A stretch of 64,000 nt of DNA, from positions 855,582 to 919,581 of the forward strand of contig NZ_LIVV01000001.1 of assembly GCF_001905825.1 (NCBI RefSeq), read 5' to 3'. Source of the DNA: Streptomyces sp. CB02009. Lineage in GTDB: Bacteria; Actinomycetota; Actinomycetes; Streptomycetales; Streptomycetaceae. This document shows positions 16,607-25,447 of the stretch, in pieces (position 1 is the stretch's first letter; every line of letters starts with the position of its first letter). Under the pieces are notes generated by a model. That model worked only from the letters and a program-made list of their open reading frames with translations. It searched no databases and was not told where the DNA came from. The translations under genes were made by a program, and so were the position numbers.

Positions 16607-18844
16607 ATGACCTCGCAGCGCACACCCGAGGGTTCAGAGCCGGCAGGCGACGGGGTCCCGGGCAAGCCCGGCCCGGTTTCTCCGCCCCGGGAAGAGCCGA
16701 CCCGACCGTCTCAACCGCTCCCGCCGAAGCCCGACCAGCGGGGGCCCGAAACCGTCTCGGCGACCGGTCAGGCGACCGGCGCAGATCAGGCGCGTGCGGC
16801 GCAGAGCGGCGCATACCTCACCACTGCGCAGGGAGCCCGGCTGCACGACACCGACCACTCCCTCAAGGCGGGCGACCGGGGACCGGTTCTGATCCAGGAC
16901 CACCACCTGCGCGAGAAGATCACGCACTTCGACCACGAGCGGATCCCGGAGCGTGTGGTCCACGCGCGTGGCGCGGCTGCTCACGGCGTGTTCCAGGGGT
17001 ACGGCACCGCGAGCAACGTGACGAAAGCAGCCTTCCTGGCCAAGGACGTCGAGACACCTGTGTTCGTGAGGTTCTCCACCGTCCTGGGCTCACGTGGATC
17101 AGCGGACACGGTCCGCGACACCCGGGGCTTCGCGACGAAGTTCTACACCGACGAGGGCACTTACGACTTGGTCGGGAACAACATCCCCGTCTTCTTCATC
17201 CAGGACGCGATCAAGTTCCCTGACATCATCCACGCCGGCAAACCCCACCCTGACCGCGAGATCCCGCAGGCTCAGTCCGCGCACGACACGTTCTGGGACT
17301 TCGTCTCCCTGCACACGGAAGCCACCCACCACACCCTGTGGAACATGTCCGACCGGGGCATTCCCCGCTCGTACCGCATGATGGAAGGCTTCGGAGTCCA
17401 CACCTTCCGCCTGGTCGCCGCCGACGGTGCCACCTCTCTGGTGAAATTCCACTGGAAACCGAAACTGGGTGTGCACTCCCTGTTGTGGGAGGAAGCGCAG
17501 CTGATCAACGGGATGGACCCCGACTTCCATCGGCGCGACCTCTTCGACGCCATCGAATCCGGCGCGTTCCCGCAATGGGAGCTGGGCATCCAGGTCTTCC
17601 CCGACACCCCTGAGCAGACGTTCGAGGGGATCGATCTCCTCGACCCCACCAAGATCGTCCCGGAGGAGCTCGCACCGGTCCAGCCCATCGGACTGATGAC
17701 TCTGAACGCCAACACGAAGAACTACTTCGCCGAGACCGAGCAGGTCGCCTTCCACCCAGGCCACCTGGTCCCCGGCATCGACGTCACCGATGACCCCCTG
17801 CTCGCCGGACGGCTCTTCTCCTACCTCGACACGCAGATCAGCCGTCTCGGCGGCCCGAACTTCGGCCAGCTGCCCGTCAACCGCCCGTACGCCCCCGTCA
17901 ACGACATGCTGCGCGACGGCATGCACCAGACCGCCGTGCACACCGGGGTGGCCCCCTACCGGCCCAACAGTCTCGACGGCGGTTGTCCCTTCCTTGCGGG
18001 AGCCGATACGGGCGCCTTCCTCGAAGCACCCGTGACGGTCCCCGAAGCGAGCAAGGTCCGCGCGGCACCTGCATCCTTCTCGGACCACTTCACCCAGCCC
18101 CGGCTGTTCTGGCTCAGCCTGACCCCGTCCGAACGCGAACACGTCATCGCCGCGTACACCTTCGAACTCGGCAAGTGCTACGAACAGGCCATCAAGGAAC
18201 GCGCCCTCACCGTGCTCGCCAACATCGACCAAGAGCTCTGCGAGAAGGTCGCCGAAGGGCTGGTCCTGCCGGCTCCGGAGGCCACGGTTCCTCTCGTCGA
18301 GGCCGAGCCCAGCCCGGCACTTTCCCAGCTGGGACAGCGCTGGCCAGTCGACGGGCGAGTGATCGGCATCATCGCCGATGCCGCCTCCGACCTGGACGGC
18401 GTGCGCGCCGCACGCCGGAGCATCCTGGACGCGGGCATGGTCCCCCTCGTCGTCGCGCCGACCGGCGGAATGCTCGACCCCGACGGCGACCCGATCACGG
18501 TTCAGCGGACGTTCGCAACAGCTCGCTCCGTCGAATTCGACGCCGTCGTCCTCGCCGGCCTGCCGGGCCGCAGTTCCGACGCCTACGGCGCCAGGGACGC
18601 CAAAGCCGGCACCCCCGCACCGCAGGGGCTCGATCCCCGCATCGCGCTGCTGCTTGCCGAGGCCTACCGGCATGGCAAGGCCATCGGTGGCTGGAACACC
18701 ACCGAGCAGGTCCTCGAGACGGTAGGCATCGGGGCGGACGGCCCTGGTATCGCATGCGGCCAGGACAGTGCGACCGTCGTAGCATCCGTCGAGGCGTCTC
18801 TGTCCGAACACCGGGCCTGGGACAGGTTTCCGCCCGCCACCTGA
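16607..18844 (+). CDS. katE: Large-subunit monofunctional catalase (HPII/KatE type)
   Basis: A 745-residue heme catalase that dismutates H2O2 to water and oxygen. After a disordered Pro-rich leader of ~60 residues comes the catalase core. It holds the catalytic His in ERVVHARGAAAHGVF, the Asn in DLVGNNIPVFFIQD, and the proximal heme Tyr region GRLFSYLDTQ. The C-terminal ~150 residues form the extra flavodoxin-like domain of large clade-2 catalases (DGRVIGIIADAASDLDGV, then FDAVVLAGLPG). I chose the ATG at 16607 (GGAGAG upstream), which gives the usual HPII length. It fits the oxidative and carbonyl stress neighbourhood. Confidence 0.93.
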   Translation: MTSQRTPEGSEPAGDGVPGKPGPVSPPREEPTRPSQPLPPKPDQRGPETVSATGQATGADQARAAQSGAYLTTAQGARLHDTDHSLKAGDRGPVLIQDHHLREKITHFDHERIPERVVHARGAAAHGVFQGYGTASNVTKAAFLAKDVETPVFVRFSTVLGSRGSADTVRDTRGFATKFYTDEGTYDLVGNNIPVFFIQDAIKFPDIIHAGKPHPDREIPQAQSAHDTFWDFVSLHTEATHHTLWNMSDRGIPRSYRMMEGFGVHTFRLVAADGATSLVKFHWKPKLGVHSLLWEEAQLINGMDPDFHRRDLFDAIESGAFPQWELGIQVFPDTPEQTFEGIDLLDPTKIVPEELAPVQPIGLMTLNANTKNYFAETEQVAFHPGHLVPGIDVTDDPLLAGRLFSYLDTQISRLGGPNFGQLPVNRPYAPVNDMLRDGMHQTAVHTGVAPYRPNSLDGGCPFLAGADTGAFLEAPVTVPEASKVRAAPASFSDHFTQPRLFWLSLTPSEREHVIAAYTFELGKCYEQAIKERALTVLANIDQELCEKVAEGLVLPAPEATVPLVEAEPSPALSQLGQRWPVDGRVIGIIADAASDLDGVRAARRSILDAGMVPLVVAPTGGMLDPDGDPITVQRTFATARSVEFDAVVLAGLPGRSSDAYGARDAKAGTPAPQGLDPRIALLLAEAYRHGKAIGGWNTTEQVLETVGIGADGPGIACGQDSATVVASVEASLSEHRAWDRFPPAT

Positions 18845-18958
18845 GCGGTTCTCCTCAGGCGCTACGAGGGTGGACGCCGACTCCGGTGCATCCGATGTCG
18901 TGACCGCCGGAGAGGTGAGAGGCACGTCGGCACCACGTCGGATCCGGCGGTCTCCGCC

Positions 18959-19246
18959 TCAGGTCTCGACGGGGAACAGGGGAGTGGTGCCGGTGAGGTC
19001 GAGGAGTCGGCGCAGCCGGTTCGGTACAGAGCCGACCAGGGCGAGCCGCCTGTTCCGCCCGGCGCGCTGCACGGCGGGAGACCGGCCGGTGACGTGGAGA
19101 TCAGCGGGGAGACACAGGGCCAGAACGCGGCTCTCAAAGGCGTGCTCCAAGAAGTGCTCTCGTGCACGTCCGCCAGCCTTCGGGAGCAGTCCCTGTGTCC
19201 ACGGCTGCGTTACGGGTCGTGGTCGTCCGGGTGTGGCGCGCCCCAT
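18959..19246 (-). pseudogene. Degenerate STAS (anti-sigma antagonist) fragment
   Basis: The last ~35 residues of this minus-strand frame (RNRRLALVGSVPNRLRRLLDLTGTTPLFPVET) match the C-terminal helix and strand of STAS anti-anti-sigma proteins. The phosphorylatable-Ser region and most of the N-terminal sheet are absent or unrecognisable. This points to a remnant rather than a working regulator. It lies next to a damaged SpoIIE-type phosphatase gene, so both may come from one former partner-switching module. Confidence 0.5.
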
Positions 19247-19337
19247 GTCCTGTTCGGTTCAGGTTGACTTCGCAACGTCTCCTTCGTGAACTCGTCGTTC
19301 GAGGGAAGGAGAGAGCTCGCGGACTCCGGAGGCTGAT

Positions 19338-20382
19338 GTGGCGGATGATCGGATCGGGCTGGCGCAGGTGCTGGCGGCAGCGGAGGCCGCAGCACCGGTG
19401 GACTCCCTCGACGTCGTGGCGCGCAACCTTCGGGAACGGTTCGGTGCCGCCTACGTGTCGTTCCTGTTCGTCGATGTTGTCGGCCGACGTCTGCTGCGCG
19501 GTGACCAACCGCGGGGACGCCGTCGGCGTCCTGGAGGTCTTCCTCCCCGACATCACCACCGCGGACATCCTGGAGCAGATTCAGGAAGCCGCGCACGCGC
19601 TTGCGTACATCATCGTCACCGACCGCCGCTTCACCGACCTCTACCACTGGGGCAACCGCACCACGACCGTCAGCCTGTCCGCGGAGATCCAACGACAGCT
19701 CCTGCCCGCCGCCTCCTCCTGTGAAGCACCGCAGTTCACGCTCGCCGGCGCACTGGTCCCGGCCTCCGACATCGCCGGCGACACCTACGACTACAGCCTC
19801 GACCAGCACACCCTGCATCTGTCGATCACCGACGCCATGGGCCACGACGTCAGCGCGTCGCTGATGGCCACCCTCCTGGTCAACGCCTCCCGCGGCGCCC
19901 GCCGCGCCGGTGACGACCTCACCGAACAAGCTCGCCAGCTCCACCGGGCCCTCCTCGATCACGGCCACCGCAGCATCGCCACCGGCCAACTCCTGCGCGT
20001 CGCCCTCGACGGCACCAGCGCCCAGCTCATCAACGCCGGCCACCCCTGGCCCTACCGGCTACGCGACGGCGCAGTCACCGAACTTTCCCTGGCGGTCGAC
20101 CTGCCGTTCGGCATCACCGACCAAGGCGGCTACCAGGCCCAAGAGCTCGACCTTCGCCCCGGCGACCGCCTGCTCCTGCACACCGACGGGATGCAGGAAC
20201 GCGACGCCGAGACCGTCGACTTGCCCGGACTGCTCCGCAAGACCGCTGACGACCACCCCCGTGAGGTCGTGCGCGCCTTGGTCGGTGCCGTATCCGACGC
20301 CTACGAAGGCCGTCCGCCCAAGGACGACGCCACCGTCCTGTGCCTGGACTGGCACGGCCCCCACGGCAACCCGGTTGTGTGA
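19338..20382 (+). pseudogene. SpoIIE-type PP2C phosphatase with internal deletion and frameshift
   Basis: A GTG-initiated frame reads [20 protein letters not shown]...[15 protein letters not shown] and then becomes nonsense after about 19500. From that point the other frame carries the rest: [18 protein letters not shown] (GAF end), the PP2C/SpoIIE core with [11 protein letters not shown] and [13 protein letters not shown] metal-binding Asp motifs, [28 protein letters not shown] and [11 protein letters not shown]. Intact relatives have roughly 70 more residues between the two parts. The junction therefore looks like a deletion that also shifted frame. The phosphatase domain itself is complete, so a short product from an internal start is conceivable. 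Confidence 0.7.
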
Positions 20383-20589
20383 TCCGCGGTGTCCTTGGAC
20401 TTACGCTCCACGGATCACCTGGCAGTACGGCTCCTGCGGCCCATGGCCGCAGAGGCGCGGGCCGGATGTTGATCACCTCATCCATGGCCTCCTCCATGCC
20501 GGTTCCTTCCAGACCGTCTACAACGCCCATAAGTCGTTCCTGCAATCCTTCTCACAGGCGCTGCGGCTGCGGCAGGTCACTGGAGCGCG

Positions 20590-20754
20590 TCAGTCCTCGC
20601 CGCGGATGATGTTCCCATCCTGTCCGGCCGCCTTCTCCTCCGCCGACTCGTGTTCGGACCGTGGCTGACGCACGATGGCAGGACGGCACGTGCGGATCCG
20701 TTCCTCGAGCGGTACACGGCTGATGGCCGGCTGGGATCGTGCCTGGCCTTCCAT
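20590..20754 (-). CDS. Small 54-residue hydrophilic protein, unrecognised
   Basis: A small minus-strand frame starting at an ATG (20752-20754) that follows GGAAGGAG at 9 nt. The product is highly charged, with an acidic Glu-rich segment (SEHESAEEKAAGQDGN) and an end at IIRGED. No family is recognised and there is no membrane segment. Three things favour a real gene: the strong ribosome site, a sigma-B-like promoter match 58 nt upstream on the same strand, and a partial DNA copy of its centre at 36120-36190. A general-stress role is an inference from that promoter only. Confidence 0.5.
   Translation of the reverse strand: MEGQARSQPAISRVPLEERIRTCRPAIVRQPRSEHESAEEKAAGQDGNIIRGED
20620..20690. 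repeat. 71-bp dispersed repeat, copy A
   Basis: About 88% identical over 71 bp to 36120-36190. This copy lies inside the 54-residue gene and encodes its PAIVRQPRSEHESAEEKAAGQ centre on the minus strand. Confidence 0.7.
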
Positions 20755-20811
20755 GACCAACATCTCCTTCCGAAGCGACATCTCAATGTGGGCTTTTCTG
20801 ATGATTCGCGT

Positions 20812-20836
20812 ATACCCGCCGAGTTGAGGTCTATCC
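20812..20836 (-). promoter_or_regulatory. Putative sigma-B-type promoter of the 54-residue gene
   Basis: On the minus strand GGAT, a 15-nt spacer and GGGTAT fit the Streptomyces stress sigma-B consensus GNNT-N14-16-GGGTAY exactly. Position and strand suit the small gene at 20590-20754. Confidence 0.5.
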
Positions 20837-21025
20837 GCACGCCGCCCCCGACCCCTTGTCCGCATGTCGGGCGAAACCATGTTTTCGTTGTCCAAAGTCG
20901 GCAAAGCGGCCGGTCCATGAATGAAAAGGGCGCAGGGATGCGTGCAGGGGCCGGGGACGGGCAGGTGCGTGAATACAGGCCACCGAGACTGGCTCGTGTG
21001 GCCAAGTAGAGCTCGGGAGTCCGCC

Positions 21026-21439
21026 GTGACCACCGCGCGCGAGATCAAGACACCGGACGTCACCTGCCTCGGCGCCGACGACAGCATCCTGGATGCCGCG
21101 AAGAAGCTGACGGCCCTCGGCGTGGGTGCGCTGCCGATCTGCGGCAGCGACGAGCGGCTGAAGGGCATGCTCACCGACCGCGACATCGTGGTGAAGGTCC
21201 TGGGCGCAGGGAAGGACCCTTCCACCTGCACGGCAGGCGAACTCGCCCAAGGCGAGGCGGTCACCATCGGTGCCGACGACGACGCCGAGGACGTCATGAG
21301 GACCATGGCCGCGCACAAGGTCCGCCGCCTGCCCGTCATCGACGGACACACCCTCGTCGGCGTCATCGCCCAGGCCGACGTCGCCCGCTCCCTGGCCGAC
21401 CCCCAGGTCGGCGAACTCCTGGAAGTCCTGTCCAGCTGA
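21026..21439 (+). CDS. Two-CBS-domain protein
   Basis: A 137-residue protein made of two CBS repeats (residues ~8-62: DVTCLGADDSILDAAKKLTALGVGALPI...MLTDRDIV; ~75-130: AVTIGADDDAEDVMRTMAAHKVRRLPVIDG...GVIAQADVA). Tandem CBS pairs bind adenine nucleotides and sense energy state. Stand-alone small CBS proteins of this form are common in actinobacterial stress regulons. I chose the GTG at 21026, with CGGGAG upstream. It precedes a Zn dehydrogenase gene by 52 nt and may be co-transcribed with it. Confidence 0.88.
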   Translation: MTTAREIKTPDVTCLGADDSILDAAKKLTALGVGALPICGSDERLKGMLTDRDIVVKVLGAGKDPSTCTAGELAQGEAVTIGADDDAEDVMRTMAAHKVRRLPVIDGHTLVGVIAQADVARSLADPQVGELLEVLSS

Positions 21440-21491
21440 AACCGCCGACACGGGCGCGCGTGAAGGGCGCCCTCGTCACCTTGGAGGCGTG

Positions 21492-22676
21492 ATGAAAGCA
21501 GTGACCTGGCAAGGCCGTCGCAAGATCGAAGTAGTAGATGTTCCCGACCCGCAGATCGTCGATCCCACCGACTGCGTGATCGAAGTGACGACGACCGGGC
21601 TGTGCGGTTCCGATCTGCACCTCTACGAAGTCCTCGGCCCGTTCCTCGACCCCGGGGACATCCTCGGACACGAACCCATGGGCGTCGTGGCAGCGGTCGG
21701 CTCCGAGGTCAGGGACCTGAAGGTCGGCGACCGGGTCGTGGTGCCGTTCAATGTCTCGTGCGGGACCTGTTTCATGTGCAGGCAAGGTCTGCATTCGCAG
21801 TGCGAGACGACCCAGGTTCACGAGCACGGCACCGGCGCCAGTCTGTTCGGCTACACGAAGCTCTACGGGCAGGTCCCCGGCGGGCAGGCCGAGTACCTGC
21901 GAGTCCCCTTCGCCGACACCCTTCCCATCAAGGTCCCCGAAGGACCGCCGGACGACCGGTTCGTGTACCTCTCCGACGTTCTGCCGACCGCCTGGCAGGC
22001 GGTCGCCTACGCCGACGTCCCGCCCGACGGCAGTGTCGCAGTCCTGGGACTGGGGCCCATCGGTGACATGTGTACCCGCATCGCCGCCCAACGCGGCGCC
22101 GGCACGGTCATCGGAATCGACCTGGTGCCCGAACGCCTGACCCGCGCCGCCGAGCACGGAGTGCAGGTCTTCGACCTTCTCCAGTACGGCAATGAGCTCG
22201 TCGACGCGGTCCGGGACGCGACCGGCGGACGCGGCCCGGACGCCGTGATCGACGCTGTCGGCATGGAGGCTCACGGCAGCACCGCGGCGAAGGCCGCCCA
22301 GACCGCGACCGGATTCCTCCCCGATGCCCTGGCCTCCGTACTGATGAAGAAGGCCGGCGTCGACAGGCTTGCCGCTCTCACGCTGGCCATCGAGCTCGTC
22401 CGCCGCGGCGGCACGATCTCGCTGTCCGGCGTCTACGGCGGAGCCGCCGACCCGCTCCCGCTGCTGACGATGTTCGACAAGCAGATCCAGCTGCGCATGG
22501 GACAGGCCAACGTCCGACGCTGGGTCGACGACCTCATGCCCCTGGTGACCGACGGCGACCCTTTGGGTGTCGAGCGCTTCGCCACCCACCACCTGCCCCT
22601 GGACCAGGCACCGCAGGCGTACGCCGACTTCCAGAAGAAGCGGGACAACGTTGTTAAGGTGCTCTTCCACCCCTGA
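21492..22676 (+). CDS. Zinc-dependent alcohol dehydrogenase
   Basis: A 394-residue medium-chain Zn dehydrogenase. Catalytic zinc site residues lie in GLCGSDLHLYE and GHEPMG; the structural zinc lobe is CGTCFMCRQGLHSQC. It has a Rossmann VLGLGPIGDMCTRIAA and a DAVGMEAHGS segment shared with FdhA-like enzymes. The ATG at 21492 follows GGAGG; an overlapping GTG one codon upstream is too close to it. Substrate is unknown, but relatives act on formaldehyde, short alcohols or glutathione-free aldehydes. It is one of three paralogous Zn dehydrogenases in 10 kb. Confidence 0.88.
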   Translation: MKAVTWQGRRKIEVVDVPDPQIVDPTDCVIEVTTTGLCGSDLHLYEVLGPFLDPGDILGHEPMGVVAAVGSEVRDLKVGDRVVVPFNVSCGTCFMCRQGLHSQCETTQVHEHGTGASLFGYTKLYGQVPGGQAEYLRVPFADTLPIKVPEGPPDDRFVYLSDVLPTAWQAVAYADVPPDGSVAVLGLGPIGDMCTRIAAQRGAGTVIGIDLVPERLTRAAEHGVQVFDLLQYGNELVDAVRDATGGRGPDAVIDAVGMEAHGSTAAKAAQTATGFLPDALASVLMKKAGVDRLAALTLAIELVRRGGTISLSGVYGGAADPLPLLTMFDKQIQLRMGQANVRRWVDDLMPLVTDGDPLGVERFATHHLPLDQAPQAYADFQKKRDNVVKVLFHP

Positions 22677-22775
22677 TGCCCTCTCGCGGGAGCCGCCCCC
22701 GGCGAAATGGGGCCGGCCCGGTCTCGGCAGTCGGAAGGGGACGGCACTTCCAGCACGGCCTCGCGTCCAGCTCCC

Positions 22776-22912
22776 CTCCAGGGCCGCGTCGCCGTGGTCA
22801 CCGACGCCGCCCGGGGCATCGGCGCGAGCAGGGCCCTACCCGCTTGCTCCCGGGGCTCAACGAGGTCGGCCGCTCCCTGGCGTCGAACGCCGTCACCTAC
22901 TGGGTCGGCGAA
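22776..22912 (+). pseudogene. SDR and flavodoxin-type gene scraps
   Basis: Two short coding scraps lie side by side. At 22776-22829 the frame reads LQGRVAVVTDAARGIGAS, the N-terminal TGxxxGIG motif of a short-chain dehydrogenase with a Gly-to-Asp change. At 22853-22912, in another frame, GLNEVGRSLASNAVTYWVGE nearly matches the GLNDVGFSLAPNAVTYWVGE of the intact reductase at 27375-28001. Neither is part of a complete gene. Confidence 0.6.
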
Positions 22913-22936
22913 TGCGCCGTGTGCCCCTGCGTGGCG

Positions 22937-23116
22937 TCCCGCGAGCACGGCCACGTCGTCCTGCGCCACGGCCACGACACCGTCGCGCGCATCAACGGCG
23001 GAGCGGTCGACGCGTCTCCGGACCCGTCGATCCGCCCGCGCTGGCACGTCCACTTCCCCGTACCGGACCTGGAAGAGGCGATGGAGGCCGCGACCGGCCT
23101 GGGAGGGGTCATCACC
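22937..23116 (+). pseudogene. VOC/glyoxalase domain fragment
   Basis: About 60 residues (EHGHVVLRHGHDTVARINGG, then RWHVHFPVPDLEEAMEAATGLGGVI) look like the second half of a two-domain VOC protein: an Ala/Gly-rich turn and then the W-x-V-x-F-x-V-x-D-L strand-helix unit. It is fused in frame to the flavodoxin scrap, so it is not a natural gene start. Confidence 0.5.
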
Positions 23117-23129
23117 CAGCGCTCTCGCC

Positions 23130-23406
23130 GAGACCCACAAGTCGTACAGCCAGGCCGGGGCACTGCCACGGCCTACCGACCAGTCCGGGACGACGGCGCC
23201 CTGCCAGAAACCGAACACCGCTCCCGCAAGGGTCGGAGGCCAGTCCGGCCCGACCGGTGCCGAAGGCGAGGGGGCCCACGGCCATGGAGAGCGACGGAGA
23301 ATGCCTCGCCGAGGCTGCTGGGGCGAAGTTCCCAGCCCAGGACGCCGGCGTAGAAATGCTGCGCCGGCCGTGAGGGGGGCATTGTGGACGCGGAGAGGCA
23401 GGTCAA
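23130..23406 (-). pseudogene. Frameshifted VOC-family gene remnant
   Basis: The frame begins with an ATG that overlaps the stop of the DUF6296 gene as ATGA and reads SRPAQHFYAGVLGWELRPSSLGEAFSVALHG, a classic VOC N-terminus. It then changes frame; AGAVFGFWQGAVVP and SAPAWLYDLWVSA, the end of domain 1 and the start of domain 2, appear in another frame. It stops at the tail of the opposed VOC fragment. Probably once the second gene of a two-gene operon with DUF6296. Confidence 0.55.
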
Positions 23407-23765
23407 GGCAGAGGGCGTGCCACGACGCCACGGACGGCATTCTGGCCACCGCCGGTGGCCAGAATGCGCACTTCTGCCTGGAGACTGATCTCGGCCTGGA
23501 CGATTCCTGTCACGTCCTCGTAGACAGCGTGGCCTCCCGGCCCTGTCCTGGCGGTGCGTGTCACCTCCACGAGGTCTTGACCGGCGGCGGATTCGCCGGG
23601 GAAGGCCAGTTCGTACCTCTGCCTGGCCTCCGTCGGCTTGGCGGGATGCGGCGACTGCGACGACGTGAGACCACCGTCGCCGACAGTGCCACTTCGATAC
23701 CGCACCGGCGGAGAAGCCTCCGTGGAGCGGTCGGATCCGGTTTGGCCTTCGGCGCTGTCACTCAT
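23403..23765 (-). CDS. DUF6296-family small protein
   Basis: A 120-residue protein whose C-terminal ~75 residues carry the DUF6296 pattern as I recall it: RYELAFPGE near residue 50, VTRTARTGPGGHAVYEDVTGIVQAEIS, then VRILATGG. The first ~45 residues are disordered. The ATG is at 23763-23765. The family is found in Streptomyces, and I know of no function for it. It is followed by the VOC remnant with a 4-bp overlap. Confidence 0.65.
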   Translation of the reverse strand: MSDSAEGQTGSDRSTEASPPVRYRSGTVGDGGLTSSQSPHPAKPTEARQRYELAFPGESAAGQDLVEVTRTARTGPGGHAVYEDVTGIVQAEISLQAEVRILATGGGQNAVRGVVARPLP

Positions 23766-23876
23766 TGCCTGTCCGCTCTGTGCGACGTGTTGGCCGGGGC
23801 CGGCCCCGGCACGGAGAACGACGGTGGGGCAGCCCGGGCTGCCGGTGCCGGTGTCCGCCGACCACCGCTCGCCCGC

Positions 23877-25163
23877 CTAGTGCCCGAGCGCCTGCTGCAG
23901 CTGCCGCTTGTTCATGTGCGAGCGGCCCTCGATGCCCTGAGCTCTGGCTTCCTGGCGGAGTTCCGCCATGGTCGGGTGGGCCGAGTGTGCGGTGCTGCGG
24001 CTGCCGTTGCCGCCGTCGGGGTGCAGGACCACCTTGGTCCAGCCGTCGTCACGGTTGTCGAAGTGCTCATACGCGGAGGGGGCTTCGGCGAGGCCCAGCT
24101 CGTGGGACACGAGGAAGCTCGGCGTGGCCTTCCCACCGGCGATCAGGTCGCGCAGGGCCCGGTTGTAGCGCTTCACCGGTGCCTGGCCGGTCCCGATCCG
24201 CTGGCCCTTGAACCAGAGCATCCCGAAGTCCAGCGGTACCTTCCCGTGGGCTTCGAGCTCGCCCTGGGCTTCGGCGCCGCCGGGGTCCTCGGGCAGGAAC
24301 ACGCCGACCACACCGATGCCACCGGTGAACCGGACCGTGTCGATGAGGCCGTTCATCGTCAGCGCCGCGTCCTCTTCGCCCTGCGGGTCGTGGGCCTGGT
24401 AGCCGACGCACTCGCAGCCGTTGTCCGCGCCCAGGCCCAGGGTGGCCTCCTTGACGACATCGGCCGGGTCCTGCTCCGTGGTGTTGATCGCGATGGCGCC
24501 GATCTCCTCTGCGATCCGCAGCCGGTCCGGCTGGTGATCAACGACCCAGACCCTGCCCGCGCCCTTGAGGATCGCGGAGTAGGCGGCCATGAGCCCCACC
24601 GGACCCGCGCCGTAGACGACGGTCTGGTCTCCGGGCTTGACTCCGGCCATCTCGGTGGCGTGGTAGCCGGTGGGGAAGATGTCGGCCAGCATCACGTAGT
24701 CGAGCTGCCGGTCAGCGGCGTCCTCGCCCAGCCGCAGCGCGTTGAAGTCGCCGTACGGGACACGCAGGAGTTCGGCCTGGCCGCCTTGGTACGGCCCCAT
24801 CTCGGCGAAGCCGTACGCGGCCCCGGCCATGTCCGGCTCGGGCTGCATGGTGAGGCAGTAGTTGGTCAGACCCTGCTCGCATTGCTTGCAGAAGCCGCAG
24901 GCGATGTTGAACGGGAGCACGACCCAGTCGCCGACCTCGACCTTGCTGACGGCATCGCCGACTTCGACGACCTGGCCGAGGTTCTCGTGGCCGAGGGTCC
25001 GGCCCGTCTCGAAGGACGTCCGTCCCTCGTACATGTGGAGGTCGGAACCGCAGATGTTGGTGGTGGTGATCTTCACCAGGATGTCGGCCGGGTGCTCGAT
25101 CCTCGCGTCCGGGACGTTCTTGACCGTGACCGTGCGGGGCCCTTCGTACACTGCCGCTTTCAT
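23877..25163 (-). CDS. FdhA-like zinc dehydrogenase with C-terminal Rho_N/SAP-like tail
   Basis: A 428-residue zinc dehydrogenase. Catalytic zinc motifs are NICGSDLHMYEG and LGHENLG; the structural zinc lobe is CGFCKQCEQGLTNYC. The Rossmann motif is VYGAGPVGLMAAYSA, and the ADNGCECVGYQAHDP segment and AGQAPVKRYNRALR are FdhA-like. After residue ~385 comes a low-complexity linker and then TMAELRQEARAQGIEGRSHMNKRQLQQAL, a helix-extended-loop-helix of the Rho_N/SAP kind, unusual on a dehydrogenase. The ATG at 25161-25163 follows AGGGAAAG. It is a paralogue of the genes at 14809 and 21492, and part of it recurs at 12572-12621. Confidence 0.88.
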   Translation of the reverse strand: MKAAVYEGPRTVTVKNVPDARIEHPADILVKITTTNICGSDLHMYEGRTSFETGRTLGHENLGQVVEVGDAVSKVEVGDWVVLPFNIACGFCKQCEQGLTNYCLTMQPEPDMAGAAYGFAEMGPYQGGQAELLRVPYGDFNALRLGEDAADRQLDYVMLADIFPTGYHATEMAGVKPGDQTVVYGAGPVGLMAAYSAILKGAGRVWVVDHQPDRLRIAEEIGAIAINTTEQDPADVVKEATLGLGADNGCECVGYQAHDPQGEEDAALTMNGLIDTVRFTGGIGVVGVFLPEDPGGAEAQGELEAHGKVPLDFGMLWFKGQRIGTGQAPVKRYNRALRDLIAGGKATPSFLVSHELGLAEAPSAYEHFDNRDDGWTKVVLHPDGGNGSRSTAHSAHPTMAELRQEARAQGIEGRSHMNKRQLQQALGH

Positions 25164-25447
25164 GGTCTTTCCCTACCGGCGCCACGGCGCGCCGTGTCTC
25201 ACGGCGGAGTGGCGTGACGCCTTGCTGGGTGGCGGCGCGGAGGCGGCGGAAGGGGCCTGCCGTCTCTGCGGAGTCTTGCGTCTCCTGGCGCCTCTACCCC
25301 GTCTCCCGAAGAAAACCGGCCACGAATCCCCTCTTATCGGATTCTCCGAGAACGATCACCGCTGTCACGCTGCGACTGCCCCCATGGCGCTGCAATCCAG
25401 GCGAACCCGACGGTCACCCTGGAAGGAGCAGGACCGCGCAGGTCTCT

